From: Watersipora subatra
Taxonomy: Eukaryota; Bryozoa; Gymnolaemata; Cheilostomatida; Watersiporidae
Direction: 5' to 3'
DNA length: 64,000 bases
Assembly (NCBI RefSeq): GCF_963576615.1
Contig: NC_088708.1
Location: 66,318,672-66,382,671, forward strand
The first letter of the stretch is position 1, and each line of letters starts with the position of its first letter. The position numbers and the translations under genes are program-made. The notes below the pieces were generated by a model. It was not told where the DNA came from and did not search any database. It saw only the letters and a program-made list of their open reading frames with translations. Below, piece by piece: positions 13,301-25,264 of the stretch.

Positions 13301-16300
13301 TGAATGTAGACAAGCCTTGGCTCCAGGTGCAGCTCCTCCTCCTCTGATGGAAAATAGCTGAACTGTATCGGCCTGTACTTGCACACAAGCTGCTTGGAAT
13401 TGCGGCTAGACTTTGGGAGTTGCTGGCCCTGACAGAGTTTTGTGTATTTCTTAAACTCTTGCGTGGCAGCGAACCCAGTGACTAGCTGCTGGTTCTGAAG
13501 AGGGGGGAGGTTGTAGGGATCATAGAGACGCCCCGTCTCATTTAGTTCATTGCGATAATGATAAAGGTTGTCTGTACCAGGTTGTGCCCCTGGTGCTATT
13601 TCAGTCCATCTAGTGGCTATAGAAATGGCCCTCTCTATATTCCCTTGCTGAAACAATTAGAGCAAATCTCTGCAAACTAAAATAAATAGAGTGAAATAGA
13701 CAGCACAGACGCATAGAAGATATATTGAACGCTGAAAACATAGTTTTCTAGAGCAAACAAAGAGACAGTTCATACAGCCAAAGACCCTAAGATGCAATAC
13801 ATTTGAATAGTATACATACATCTAACATCTACCAGAAGTTACATTGGGCCTTAGGTTCACAAAAACAAAATACAGTAGAATTCCCTACGACATAAATAAT
13901 CCATTCCAGGAACGTTTACGTTATAGGGAGTTTACGTTATAAGAACAGTGAAATACGTGTAAATTGCCTCATTCGTTCCAAGATCTTTCCTAACTCACCC
14001 CTTTGGACATGCATAAAGGGAAAAATTGACTTAACTAATCTAATTTGTAGGCTGTACCATAGCTGCAGTATTATTGGTTTGCATTGACAACTTTTCTACT
14101 TTTTATGATCGATCTCACTGGTTTTATAGACCATGATTGCGGGAATTTTACAACAAGTTGATGAGGACTGCACATTTCCGACGCTTATTTACACCGATTT
14201 GCTTATTTTTTCTAAACAGGAAAGTCTATTCTGCAAATTAAAACTAATAACAAATATTTTGTATGTCTACAATAAGGCAAAACACAAAATCTTTTTAATA
14301 TAAAAAGCCGTTCTACCTGTTCATCGTTTATCTGTATCCAGGGGTCAAGGTTAGGATAAATGATAACCTTTGACGATACTCCAACTCATGACATTCAGAT
14401 TGGTAAACCGACACTGTAACACCTGCACCAATCGATCGCCTTCAAGTATTTATAATAGTTGCCCGGCTATCCTATTCTCTATTTTGTCGACACATTTGAT
14501 GATCTATTACGACGAATTAGAACGTCGCGTAAGTTATATATAATAGATATAGCGCTATACGCACGTCATCGTTTTTTCTTAAACTAGCATTCAAATCAAT
14601 TTTGAAAACTCCCCCACTTGACCCTATGTTATATGGAATTTTTTATGTAGTACGAAGCAAAAACTTCACATAAATTTTTTACGCTATCTGGAATTTAAGT
14701 TATAGTAGGCATACATTATAGGAGCGTCTACTGTACATATCATAAAGGAACACAAAGATGTAAGGTGCATACAGTATTAGAATGCCAGTAGTTAAACAGA
14801 GCTAACCAGCTAAATAGAGTAAACAAATATGCTGTAAAACCTGTATTTGAATGCCACCCTTTAATTGAACGCCAGTTTATATTTGAATGCCACTTCTATT
14901 TGACCGATACTATTTGACATTTTTAATCTTTATGAACCCATACTCTCAAGTGATCAGTAGAAGTGTCCACAAAAACGTATTATTAATGACTCGATTACAT
15001 CATAACAATTCATTTGTTCGTTGTTCCTGTTCGTATCGAAGTTCGTTTTCCAACTCCAAGTCTTTAGGTTTTTTTGTTAACAGTTTTGATTGCAACACCA
15101 TAGAAATAACAAGTAATTGTATCAGGCTAATAGTAGTTCTCTTTTAATGTGGTATTGATACTTGGATGTATGTAGCAAACGCGCTACAACATATTTTGAG
15201 GCTAACACTTTGAGGCTATTTTGATTACACATGGCTTCTCTTAATTTGTGCTAGAAGCTTCTACTCAGAATGGGATCACATAAAAATTTTGCTCAGCTCA
15301 AAATGGTTTTGATGCTAATATTATCTAGCTGAGCTGTGCAGAAAATGTGTTGGGGTCAAAAGACATTGGAGAAGGTATTGAACAGCCAGAAGAATATGAA
15401 ATGGTTCAAAACCGATGCAACCATCAAAATGCCAATATTTTTGTTTTAAATATGTAAATATGCGTTTTAAAATGTTAATTTTTGTTTCTGCATGTATTAT
15501 AATTATGGTTTATATCACTTTTTCTTGAATATATATTTGTAGCATTTGATAGATTATTATTATGAAACTTATAAATTTGTAGATTTGTAGCCTATTATTT
15601 GATAGTATCATTGCGGTAATCTGAACTCAGCTTACAATGGATTGACGCTTGTAACTCCTGTCCTACTGCACATAAAAAGTAAGTTTTGGCCGAAAACTTA
15701 AGCAAACATATCAATGAGTACAATGAGCTTTTATGCAGCCCTATTAAATAGAGTTATAAAATTAAAACACGCCTTCAAATTTAAAATGAAATAAAAAACT
15801 TTAAAGATCCAACAATATGCAACGCAGGCTATAAGATCATCGTAGGTTATTTGCAAGCAATAAATATCAACTGGTAGAGACGTGTTCAGTATCAGCTTCC
15901 TTGTGCATATTTATTAAAAGTTCTACAACAAGTTGGATGTAAGTTAGCGAAGTTCTTGCATACAATTGGGTCAATGTCATATCATCAGAAGGAGAGTGCA
16001 GAATACAGTCGACATTCAATTCGCCTGTGAAAGGGTTAAATTAGTCTTCTGAATATTCTGATGAAGTGTTTGACAAATACAACGCCCCCTTTACTTGAAT
16101 GTCACCTCTAATAAAGCGTCACTCTAAGGGAAGAGTTGAACAACAGGGTGCCATGGCATTCAAATAAAGGTTTTACGATAAACAGAGACTAGTGAGGAGT
16201 TCAACACAAGGCAGCACCAGATAGCATGTTTAGCAGCACAAAACCACAACTACCTTGTAAAGAGAAAAGTTGAGATAGTCAAAAGTGGAAGTGAGTTTTC

Positions 16301-18524
16301 TTTGGACCCACTGCAAAGAGCCATCTAGCATCTCATACTTCTCGAGAGCTGTTTGAAACCACAAAACAGAGTGGTAGAAGTCATCCATTAGAAATGCTGT
16401 CTGACCGATCTTGAAGCAATCGTCTCCTGTTACAACAGAGTCAACAACAGTGTAACAACAACTGTCGATTTCATGGTAGTACAGAGTAGAACGCATTGAT
16501 ACCTGGAGCAACTTCACAGCCCAAAATCTTTTGTATTATTCACATGATTTACAAAGTTTACAACGAATCACATTGTGAGTGTCAACTTTATTGTAAAAAA
16601 TATGCATATAGAGTTAAAGCACATGTAAGGTAAAAGTGACTAGAAAGTCTTTCAAAACAGTAGAGAGATGAATAATGTGTAGATGTTATACTTAAACCCA
16701 TGTCGCTGTCAGCAGCACATCATTACTAAAGGCTGGTTTCACACTGAATCGCCGTATCTCGAAATTGACGCCACAATACTTCAGTGATTGTGTATGATAA
16801 CTATGTTCACACTGTCACCAACACATAGGCGTTTGCATCAGTGAATACTCCGTGATGTAGTATTCTCATTGTTCTTTTTATTTTGCTAGAAAAAACCTCT
16901 TTGTTGCCGGGTGCGTGAATTATATACTAGTCCCGCAGCAACTATCATAAATGGAAATAAATAGAGCACGCTACCCACGGCAGCGAACTAACATTGCCGA
17001 AATGGTGCCCATTGTACACGCAGTCGTTGATGCTCAGAAAACTACTGGAAAAGTTTGACAGCAGCAAACTTTCCCAACATAACATCATTCCTTCGTCAAT
17101 GCCATTGGTTAACGGTGCAGATAGTCGACAATGAATGCCCGAGTGGGCAACTCCTACATATGATGATACAGTGTACAGAGGAAGATCAATTGAGTCATAT
17201 TGGTTCACCTCCTCACATTAATCAAAAGTACCTGATAGAGGTGGGGCTTCATCAGCGGGAGAGGAAAGGCCAAGGTTGCTGTCGGAGAGCTGAGAGGTGT
17301 TGAGGCTATAGGTGTCCTGCAATCTGAGCAAAGCAAGCACTGCCCCATCCATGTCATCCTTAGACGGGAGGCGCGAGCGGAGACTTTCAGTACTCTGCAT
17401 ATACTCTACGTGCAGACAAAACAGGAAGTGCAACTAAAGCAGTTTTTACAAAGCTATCTTGAAAAATGGAATTTAGTGCGTAAAAACCACTCACTGACTG
17501 TGTTGCCTTGCGACTTGCTCTCTATCAGGTCGACAGAATCCGAAACAAGATCGTGCATTTGACGTGTAAGTAAAAAGGCATTAACTGGATTTGAAAGATG
17601 CCTTTCAGTATTTCCTTTTTTTAGAAGTTTGTGGTGATCAGCAAGCTCAACCGCCAACCTAGCAAGTACACCTGGATAGCTATACGTAGTGAATTAAATA
17701 TATAGCCTAGGTTAATAGCATGATCAAGATAGATAATAAAGTCATTTGCAATGATGAAAACTGTTGCTATACGTAAGATAGGTAGGAGATCTGATCCTCA
17801 AATAGAGAATGGGTGCGACAGCCAACGTTCAGTGAAATAGTCATTCACCTTTGGAATCATGTAATGTAGTTGATAAAGCAATACTATAGGCCTACATTCA
17901 AATTGTAAAAGAAATTTTTTTGCGAAAAACCATAAAATCTGCAAAATAGTGTTGATAGACCGTATGATAATACTATAGACCATCATATGATAGTACTATA
18001 GACCATCGTATGATAGTACTATATAGTATATAGACCATCATAAGATAGTACTTTAGACAATTATATGATAATACTATAGACCATCGCATGATATTACTAT
18101 ATAGACCATCATGAGATAGTACTTTAGACCATCATATGATAGCACTATAGACCATCGTATGATAGCACTATAGACCATCGTATGATAGCACTATAGACCA
18201 TCGTATGATAGTATTATAGACAATCGTATGATAGTACTATAGATCATCGCATGATAGTTACACTATAGACCATCATATGATATTATTATAAACCATCATA
18301 AGATAGATCACATGACAAACAGTTTGTAATAGTCCAGGCAGCAAAGAGGAAACTCACCCCTCAAGTTGAGCAAGTCTATCAAACTCGGCGCGTACATAAG
18401 TATTAATGTAGCTTACAATATCACTTTCTGCATCTATTGACTGCTGCAGGTGCACAAGAGAAGTGAAGCTGTCGGCAGTAATAGACTGGACATTCAGATA
18501 GAAGAGTAAGAACAAGGGGACCAT
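4387..18524 (-). CDS. P4HA: Prolyl 4-hydroxylase subunit alpha (collagen type), complete
   Basis: Catalytic alpha subunit of the ER-lumen enzyme that hydroxylates X-Pro-Gly prolines in collagen using Fe(II), 2-oxoglutarate, O2 and ascorbate; it pairs with protein disulfide isomerase. Coding exons in gene order: 18524-18358, 17658-17495, 17405-17232, 16426-16254, 13647-13246, 11817-11738, 10542-10443, 10205-10152, 10068-10006, 6672-6604, 4962-4866, 4451-4387. All have GT-AG borders and consistent phase and total 1608 nt (535 aa), the family's usual length. Residues 1-17 are a signal peptide (MVPLFLLFYLNVQSITA). The N-terminal dimerisation and TPR/peptide-binding parts precede the dioxygenase domain. 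Iron ligands are His433/Asp435 (EPHCDF) and His503 (RTLHGAC); Lys513 (GYKW) binds 2-oxoglutarate. The C-terminus (KWVCNKWFHESG) matches the family. ATG 18524 was chosen because it opens the signal peptide; an acceptor-like tgcattgcag just upstream suggests a 5' UTR intron. Introns hold several transposons. Confidence 0.95.
4655..4805. repeat. Minisatellite, about 20-bp unit (gatgctgtacacagtctgta)
   Basis: About seven imperfect copies in the last intron of the prolyl hydroxylase gene. A related, more diverged acaaactatac pattern precedes it from about 4490. Confidence 0.8.
5672..5948 (+). other. Open frame ending in a consensus donor, opposite strand of a P4HA intron
   Basis: After an in-frame TGA (5669-5671) a plus-strand frame stays open for 92 codons up to GTAAGT at 5949 in phase 1. 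The product has balanced composition (for example REGIYRPYKISVANSTRM). The minus strand is also open over most of the same stretch. This could be an exon of a nested gene or part of a dispersed repeat that once coded. No family recognised and no partner exon found. Confidence 0.25.
6402..6498. repeat. Short tandem repeat, 14-bp unit (acatgcacgcgcac)
   Basis: Near-perfect purine/pyrimidine-alternating repeat of six to seven units. It lies about 100 bp downstream, in transcript direction, of the prolyl hydroxylase exon 6672-6604. Alternating CG/CA tracts are candidates for Z-DNA. Confidence 0.85.
7372..7742. repeat. Minisatellite, 13-bp unit (atacgacacgagt)
   Basis: About 28 copies. The distal copies are progressively degraded (acacgaatatacg, acacgaatacaca). 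Unit length 13 is not a multiple of three, so the repeat reads open in several frames and gives spurious Arg/Val/Tyr/Ser-rich ORFs on both strands. Inside a prolyl hydroxylase intron. Confidence 0.9.
7902..8478. mobile_element. piggyBac-like MITE
   Basis: 577-bp segment bounded by inverted ends, left CCCTTTCGCAGGCA and right TGCCTGCAAAAGGG. The left flank is TTAA (7898-7901) and the right is TTAG, a one-base decay of the TTAA duplication typical of piggyBac-type elements. No ORF inside, so it is non-autonomous. It lies in the prolyl hydroxylase intron between exons 10068-10006 and 6672-6604. Confidence 0.7.
8564..9500. mobile_element. Inverted-repeat element, family with ends cgtaaaacctctaattnaacg (copy 1)
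   Basis: The left end (cgtaaaacttctaattaaac) and right end (revcomp cgtaaaagctgtatttggac) are inverted relatives. Near the ends the motif 'ggtggcgttcaaataaa' is repeated several times, a sub-terminal repeat shared with the copies at 14834 and 46398. The interior is shorter than in those copies. No credible coding region. Confidence 0.65.
10600..11737. other. P4HA intron, low-grade internal repeats
   Basis: Intronic. Holds weak repeats of tgacacytgtc type (10640-10830) and an imperfect 'ggtcagcacaggccag' cluster (11500-11625) next to exon 11817-11738. No gene seen. Confidence 0.4.
12824..12854. repeat. Perfect 13-bp palindrome with 5-nt loop in a gatgcatc-rich cluster
   Basis: Arms catgtttgcatca and tgatgcaaacatg surround loop ccgaa. 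The surrounding 12760-12860 carries repeated tgatgcatcg motifs. Intronic in the prolyl hydroxylase gene; could extrude as a hairpin or bind a homeodomain-type factor (ATGCAAA octamer-like core). Confidence 0.8.
13871..14735. mobile_element. pogo/Tigger-like non-autonomous element (copy 1)
   Basis: Starts TACAGTAGAATTCCCTACGA and ends in the inverted form GGAGCGTCTACTGTA. Flanking TA is consistent with a Tc1/mariner-pogo target duplication. Sub-terminal 'tttacgttatagg' repeats are typical of this type. A second copy is at 58269-59195. No transposase frame survives. In the intron between exons 16426-16254 and 13647-13246. Confidence 0.7.
14834..16176. mobile_element. Inverted-repeat element, cgtaaaacctctaatt family (copy 2, about 1.34 kb)
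   Basis: Left end gtaaaacctgtatttgaatg, right end the inverse of the same (cattcaaataaaggttttac). The interior matches the copy at 46398-47752 along its length, for example 'gatagtatcattgcggtaat' near 15600, so the two are full-length relatives. ORFs inside are short and not conserved between copies. Intronic in the prolyl hydroxylase gene. Confidence 0.75.
17940..18300. repeat. Minisatellite, about 23-bp unit (gatagtactatagaccatcg)
   Basis: About 15 copies of a unit built on tagaccatcrtatgatagtac, partly self-complementary (catatgatag/ctatcatatg). It fills much of the first coding intron of the prolyl hydroxylase gene and stops about 58 bp from the signal-peptide exon. Confidence 0.85.
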
Positions 18525-19134
18525 GCTGCAACTGCAATGCACACAAACGTAGCGTTGGTAGCTTACGAAAATATCAATATGCTGAGTGAAAAATATTTTA
18601 TGGCAACGATTCTCTCAGTAAAGCTAGAATACTTTGGGTGTCTACCATGAAGTTTTAATTAAACCATTTTGGTGCATTGAACAAATGACAGTAGTTTTTG
18701 TGACATTTCAGTCAAACCAAATTCACCTGTTAGCTTTCTGATATTAAATTTTGATGCAAATTATGTATGCGTATGATAGCATATCACTCAAACAAATTCG
18801 AATTAAACGCTTTGTGTTGCACAGCACTGGCCTTTACTGCAGTTAACAGGAGGTACTAATAAAAAAGACACCCAATCGTAACGTGCAATTGAAACAACTA
18901 TTATTGTGCTACCATTGCTTCAATCTCCAACTCAGTTACTGTGTTATCATAGAAATTCATAGTGCTACACCACATCACGACGACCAATAGTCAGTAAAGA
19001 ACCAGTCATGATTTCTAGCTGCTGCTTTTTATCATGTGTGAGCATAAAATATTCGAACTTTTATAATAAATAAACATAGAACTGAATTAGTATGTCGGAC
19101 TGTAGTTGAGCGCTTGTTTGTCATGGATAGACTT
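18525..19134. other. Upstream of P4HA start codon, no promoter identified
   Basis: AT-rich. Apart from the acceptor-like site just upstream of the P4HA ATG, I see no coding segment, TATA-type promoter or repeat. Confidence 0.35.
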
Positions 19135-19990
19135 TGATTAATTTTTATTGTACGTTAATGACTTGCCAGACCTTATGGTGTCAGAATGCCGACTGTTTGC
19201 TGACGATACTCTTTTATTTAATCCCCGCGTCAACAAAGCGGTATTGCAACAAGACCTTAGGGTACTCCAAAAGTATTCTAATGAGTGGCAATTGACTTTT
19301 AATGTTTCTAAATGTGCTGTTCTTTCAGTTGGAGAGTCGAATTCAAAAGCAAGTTATTCTTTATGTGACCAACGTTTAGACAATGTTGATTCACACTCAT
19401 ATCTTGGCATTGAGTTGCAAAATAACCTGAAATGGGAAATTCATTATGTAAAAATAATAAGCAAAGCTAATAGAACATTACATATGCTAAGGAAAGTTTT
19501 AAAGCATGCTGACACAAAAACTCGGCAGATTGCTTATTTTTCTTTGGTGAGGCCACTTTTAGAGTACGGTTGCACGGTAAGGACCCGTTTATGAAAAAAG
19601 ATATCAAAATATTTGAGAAAATACATAACACCGCTTTAAGGTTCATTGTTAAACTAAAGGGGCAAGTCAGTTTTACAGAAATAAGAGCAAATACAGGGAT
19701 CGAGAGTTTAGCTAAACGGCGAAAAGATATTGGGTGTGCATTTTATATAAAAGCAGTAGAAAGGAACTTTACGGTCCCTGATTTTAAAAATACTATCAAG
19801 CACCACAACACTCGACAGAAAGCAGGTCTGTTTGTGCCAACAATCCGGACAAATGCGTTTTTTAATTCTTTTTGGCCGAGAACAACTCGAGACCTGAGAG
19901 GTTTTTAGTAAAGAATTTTTGTAATAAAAGAGTTCCCACGCCTTTCCTTCTTTCTAGAAGGGTGTAGTGGGAAAATTTTAGATTAGATTA
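19135..19990 (+). pseudogene. 5'-truncated LINE reverse transcriptase fragment
   Basis: The frame opens with the end of an RT domain: FLLYVNDLPD, the catalytic FADDT box, then the thumb (SYLGIELQNNLKW) and the usual C-terminal tail (RPLLEYGC). A frameshift at about 19575-19594 moves the rest (IFEKIHNTALRFIVKLKG through FNSFWPRTTRDL, stop 19906-19908) into another frame. The upstream RT blocks, endonuclease and ORF1 are absent. The 3' end carries an 'agattagatta' tail. A dead non-LTR retrotransposon copy; the clade is not assigned. Confidence 0.85.
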
Positions 19991-21764
19991 GCGGAATTTT
20001 GAGCAGCAGGTCGATACCAAAATTACTATAGGCCTACTAACTTTTGAAAAGCTGAAGATGCTTAAAAAGTCTGCAAATATTTTGAATTTTTTATAACACA
20101 TACTAAAATACTATACAAATAATATAAGTGTTATTCCATTAACAGTGCACCACCGCGTAAAAATCGCACCACGCCTTTTGGCGCTTGTTCGAAAGAAAAC
20201 AATTGATTTGAGTGGGTAAACGAAATACTCCTTAAGGCTCATCAACTATTGACCGTATACAATTAAAAGTTAGGACACGTATAGTACTCTGAAATAACAA
20301 CTTACGAAGCAAAATCGTGGACATGCAATAACACTTTTGAATTCGTTATTAATAGCCACGCAACTACGTGGCACGACACCTGTTGTCTATCACGCATAAA
20401 TAGGTCTGTGTTAATGGTAAACAGATAGTACACGATTTAAGTATTTATTCGGTACTTACCGTGTTTGGCTACAAGTAACTAGCGATCATTCGCAGTTATG
20501 TGGGTGTGGTAAATCTTCTCATATTCAGGCAGCGATCGAAATATGTTGTAGGAGAAAGCGTTGATGTAGCTTGTAATTCATAAAAGAAGATAATACGCTA
20601 ATCCATCCATTATTATAATGGAATTTTGCTAACTTGCTTGATCCCAGTCTAAACAGTCCGACGCGCTACTGTCAGAAAGAAGGCATGTTTTGTAGTACAT
20701 TTTCTTAGAAGTCACTGTCCTTACGCGGTGGCTTCTCGCTAGTTTACTCGCCGGTTCAAAGTTTACGTACATGAGAAGAAAACTCGTTAAATGATAGACA
20801 ATTTTGTCTAATCGAGTATATTTATTTGATGAATGTACTAGAACAACACAGATTTCCTGCAATGTATGCTACATAGAATTTATACATAGTACATAACTAC
20901 GTAGATGCAATTAAATCTTTTTGCACCAATCAGTCTTTCATTGCTTTGTGTATGACGTTGAGGCACTAAATAAACACCAATCCCGTATGTGCTTGGAACT
21001 TCTAATAGACATAGCATCAAATGAGCTCAATATTTATTTAATAACAGCAATACTATCGTCTTCAAATCATTAAAAAGTCTATGTTGTGATTAATACTTCA
21101 GCATTGATGAATCTCAGCTTCAGATTGATTGTCGCATCGCACAAGTGGACCGCTTCAAATTCTAGTAGTTTGGACACTTGATCATTTGTTTTATCCACCA
21201 CCATTTTCAATAAATATTCCACTTGATATTGCATAATAATATTTTTAAAAAGATTTCATCCAGTTATTGCATGCATTTTTTATGGTTTAGTCCATTTTTA
21301 TCTTTCTCTCATAAAAATATCCGTCATGTTTATTGAATTGTGACTGCTTTTCTAAGCTTTCCAAATAGGAAGAAGAGAATGAGAGATCTAGAAATTCATT
21401 TCCTTATTTTTATGTTGACATTTTTTTAAATCTGGCAGTGCAATTTTACAAATTTTATTTTATCTTCACCGGAATTTCCACACCAAATTAGATCATTTTT
21501 AACAAATAGGTTTTTTAAATATTAAAGTTAAGCTATCATAAAGGCTGGTAAAGATTTTGCAACTTTTGAATAAGTACAGCCACTAAACTTATAATAATCA
21601 AGTCATCAAACAGAAACCCTCATAAGTCTCATGTCGGTGTGAACCAAGATTCTAAGATTACCTCCTAGCCTACACCAAACTCCAAAATTTTAAAACCTAC
21701 TCAATCATGAAAATTTTTTTTTTTCTCAAGTTAAATAGTGATGTGTGTTGTGATGTGTGTTTTT
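19991..21764. other. Gene-free stretch
   Basis: AT-rich. A minus-strand 77-codon frame at 20629-20862 has no splice or family support. The local GC is a little higher around 20460-20760, which could hold a 5' UTR exon or promoter of the prolyl hydroxylase gene, but nothing decisive is visible. Confidence 0.3.
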
Positions 21765-21992
21765 AACAATAAAGAGCAATGTAACAATAGAGCAATGTAA
21801 CAATAGAGCAATGTAACAATAGAGCAATGTAACAATAGAGCAATGTAACAATAGAGCAATGTAACAATAGAGCAATGTAACAATAGAGCAATGTAACAAT
21901 AGAGCAATGTAACAATAGAGCAATGTAACAATAAAGAGCAATGTAACAATAGAGCAATGTAACAATAGAGCAATGTAACAATAGAGCAATGT
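21765..21992. repeat. Minisatellite, 16-bp unit (aacaatagagcaatgt)
   Basis: About 14 nearly identical copies; two carry a 4-bp insertion (ataaagagcaatgt). Homogeneous, so probably recent and length-polymorphic. The overlapping minus-strand ORFs (LLYCYIALLLHCS repeats) are artefacts of the repeat. Confidence 0.92.
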
Positions 21993-22699
21993 AAGATTTT
22001 ATAGAGAAAAGACAGAATATCCTAATTGATGTTCAAATTGTCACCAGAGACAACCTGACTTCGGCATTTTTAATGTAACCGTCATCATGACGCAGCACAA
22101 ACAGATTGTTTAAATTTAGTCAATTTAAAAAGCATGGTACTTGATTCATAGCATTTTAGAGAGATACATCATTCTATTTATGCAATACTCTCTATTACTG
22201 ATATTTAAGCATAATTTTATATTTGTGATGCTGACCTTTTTGGATAGGCTTGACCATACATTTCTTCCTTCAGTATTCCTGTCAGTAAATCAGAATCTGG
22301 TCAAATGCATTTGTTTATGTAAGGTTGTTTAAATCTCTTGATAAAATTGTGTTATTTTGATATTTTTTGCAGGTGCAGGTTAGATTTGGAGACTTTGAAC
22401 AACAAATGCAAAGTTGAGATGTCATGATCATACAATGATGCAATGACTTCTGACTTACCTGGTAGCTTGAATCAAACCCGACGAAACTGCCTCTCAAAAT
22501 GTTAAACTTGTGTTAATATTAAGCTTCTTTGCACCACAGGGTAAAGGGTGTAATTCTGTTATAAATAGTATTCACCTTAGTTGTCATACTTGGTTATGGT
22601 AATAGATTGTGATATAGCTGTCCTATAAGATTTCTTTATCGTTGTATTGAATTCATTGAATATGTTTTCTAAATTGTAATTTAGTGATGTTACGGGCCG

Positions 22700-23036
22700 A
22701 TGGTTGGCCGATTTAAATCAAAGAATTTAAATCATGATTTAAATCATCTTAAAAAAATCATGTTTGATTATGTTTTCCATGTTAATAGTGGGACTTATTA
22801 TAGAGGGCCCCCTGTGTAAATATGAACTGCACAACTTGGTCAAAATTAAAATAAAAACAACTTTTAATAACTTAAAGTGATGCAAAGTTGTTTTGTTATG
22901 TTGCTGATGTTTTCATGTGGCACACTTCAACAAAATAAAATAGTATTATGTTAGAGTTATGAAAAAAAATTGGTAACTTGTGTTTTCAAAAAAGTTCAAT
23001 GTAAATCAAAAAAATCTGATTTAAATCAAAATGTTC
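22700..23036. mobile_element. MITE-like element with tttaaatca-rich ends
   Basis: The left end carries gatttaaatcaaagaattta and atgatttaaatcat motifs; the right end carries aaaatctgatttaaatcaaa in inverse relation. About 340 bp, no ORF. Superfamily not assigned. Confidence 0.5.
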
Positions 23037-23061
23037 CCTTAACTTACGGGATACATACGCA

Positions 23062-24356
23062 CTAGAAATTCTCCTGTCATATAGCCCACGACCAAAGTGA
23101 TAAAGGAAAAAGAAAGGGTACTGCAGGTTGAGAAATGCAATATTAGCAGTCAAATGGCACTGCAATGCAATAGGATAAGTGCAATGGTAGTTGTAATGTA
23201 CTGGGTGTTATTATGTACAACAAACAGCAATAATGAAAGGAAAAGATTATATGTTTATATCTCTACCCTGCAATAGGAGAAATGCAATATTAGAAGTAAA
23301 ATGGAAAGCTACTGTGTAATATACACAGGGGGGGGCTGTATATCATTGATCATAGCAACCAATATCAAGAAGTTGTGATATTCATCTAGATTTCTGTATT
23401 TATATCTAAAAAATTATGCTGAATTTAAAAATCTAAACAGATTTTAGCTGGTTGTCATAGAAATAGATGTATATCTATAAGAAAATGTAGGCCTATTTCT
23501 TAATTTTGCAGATATTAAAAACGGCTTGGCAGTACCGCGATATTGGGCACAGCCGCAGTATCATCAACAAAATTTTTAGAAAAATAATAACAGTAACATA
23601 TTGCACACCATGGGCCACTATATACTTTGATCTTGTAAATTCAAATGATTATTCTTATAATTAAATCTTATAATAATCTTATAAAATCGAATAATTATTC
23701 TTACAATTAAATATTGTAATAATCTTATAAGAATCATTAAAAAAATATCATCGTCATTTCCTTTACTTTCACTGCTTTGGACATCAGTTGGAATACCAAA
23801 GTACCGTACTCATTATAAGTGTCCAAAATGTCAGTCTGGTAGAATCGGCAAAACAGAAACGATTACTTTTCAGTACTTCTGCGTTAATTACAGAAACCTT
23901 CGGCAATTGGACAATGCCATAGACTGGTGAAATGTGCACTTTTTTTTCTGTGAAATGCGCACGACGTAATGGTTCTACTCTCTGTCGCACGGCCTTATCG
24001 GCGTTTCGTTGGCCGATCTTAATCTTGATTAAAAAAGGTTGGTCAAGTTTTAATTGTGATTTTAGGCCAAATTAATCTGTTTATTTATGTATAATCCGAT
24101 CAGATGGTTTAGTTTTAGGATATTGCGTCAACTTTTCAAAGACTTGGTAACATATTTAAATAGGTTTATATGCGTTTTGTATCATTATTATACTTAAACG
24201 ACTCTACAGAAAAATGGTTAAATTCTTTGATGGGATTTTGGTACAAGGGTTTGGTAATGGCCATTGACGGATAATTTTTCGCGAGTTGTGTGCGCATATG
24301 CATTTATCATAAAGCTCCCAAACAATCGCTTCGTTCGTGTTTGTTCGTGGGATAAT
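23062..24356. repeat. Dispersed repeat, copy 1 (about 1.3 kb)
   Basis: Begins actagaaattctcctgtcat...gcccacgaccaaag and ends ttgttcgtgggataat. The same sequence, in the same order, recurs at 50452-51574, with shared blocks such as 'aaaggaaaagattatatgtt' and 'tttaaatagg'. Short inverted termini (cccacgaccaaa / tttggtcgtggg, clearest in copy 2) suggest a DNA transposon. This copy carries an extra block near 23300-23480. Confidence 0.7.
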
Positions 24357-25264
24357 TGATATATATTGATAAAATAATTGATAGATATCGATAAAATAAT
24401 TAATAAATATTGATAGAATAATTGATAGATATTAATACAATAATTGTTCTTGATGTTTGAAAAATTATCCAATGTTTTAAAAATTGATCTGTTGCCAATT
24501 GAAAGCAGGAAAAGCAGTGGGAGGTCTATTACAGACAAGTAGTCTGTATAGACGAGATATAGTCAGATATGAAGTATTTCTGAAAGAAAACAACCAGAAC
24601 AAGTTGCAGATCAGACAAGAAAAGTTAAAGCTTATTGACACGAGTCAGAATGGGTGTTTTGGAAAAATATACACTGGAAAGCATCTTCGCCTCTGCTTGT
24701 CTAGAAAAGAGAAAGCTGACTCCTAGTGATTTTCTGTCGCACCAAGTTAACCTCAATTCAGCATATGTACTATAACAGCTTGCTACTGGTAGTCTGTATT
24801 TTATAGATTGTTCACAGCTTTATTTCAAAGGCTAGTTCCACTACAATCCTTTGAGTTAAACCCTTCTTCACCAAGTTTATGACATTTTTGAGGTCTGGCA
24901 ATTTGTTGTTGCTGGTATCTTGTAATACTTCCCATGAACTTTTCACGTGTCACTAAGTACGTATGCACTCTATTTAGTATTTTGAAACAATTTAATCAAA
25001 TGTCTTCATCGTTTCAGGCATAAAACCTTGTTTAGTACAATGTGATTGTAATATTCAGGACAGTCTAGCACAAACACATGGTCAAAGATGGCTAGGCGCG
25101 CAGCGTTTGGTCGAACAGTTGAAAAAGATACACCTATATGGTTACCTAAAACTGCTTCTCAAGGATACTACAAGATAAGCCAAAAATAGAAGCTCTCTCC
25201 GAATATAGCTGACGTACTTGGAGCAGTGAGAGGACATCTTGTCAAGTGATGAATTGAAGTAAAA
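24357..25264. other. Stretch without a supported gene
   Basis: A plus frame at 24484-24726 (80 codons, Lys/Gln-rich) has no recognisable domain or clear splice sites. 24357-24440 is a short run of gataattgatagatat-type repeats. The last 180 bases may be decayed upstream RT sequence of the following LINE. Confidence 0.3.

Noticed and set aside
21726-21989. Three minus-strand ORFs with LLYCYIALLLHCS repeats
   Set aside because: Products of a 16-bp minisatellite, open in three frames at once; not genes.
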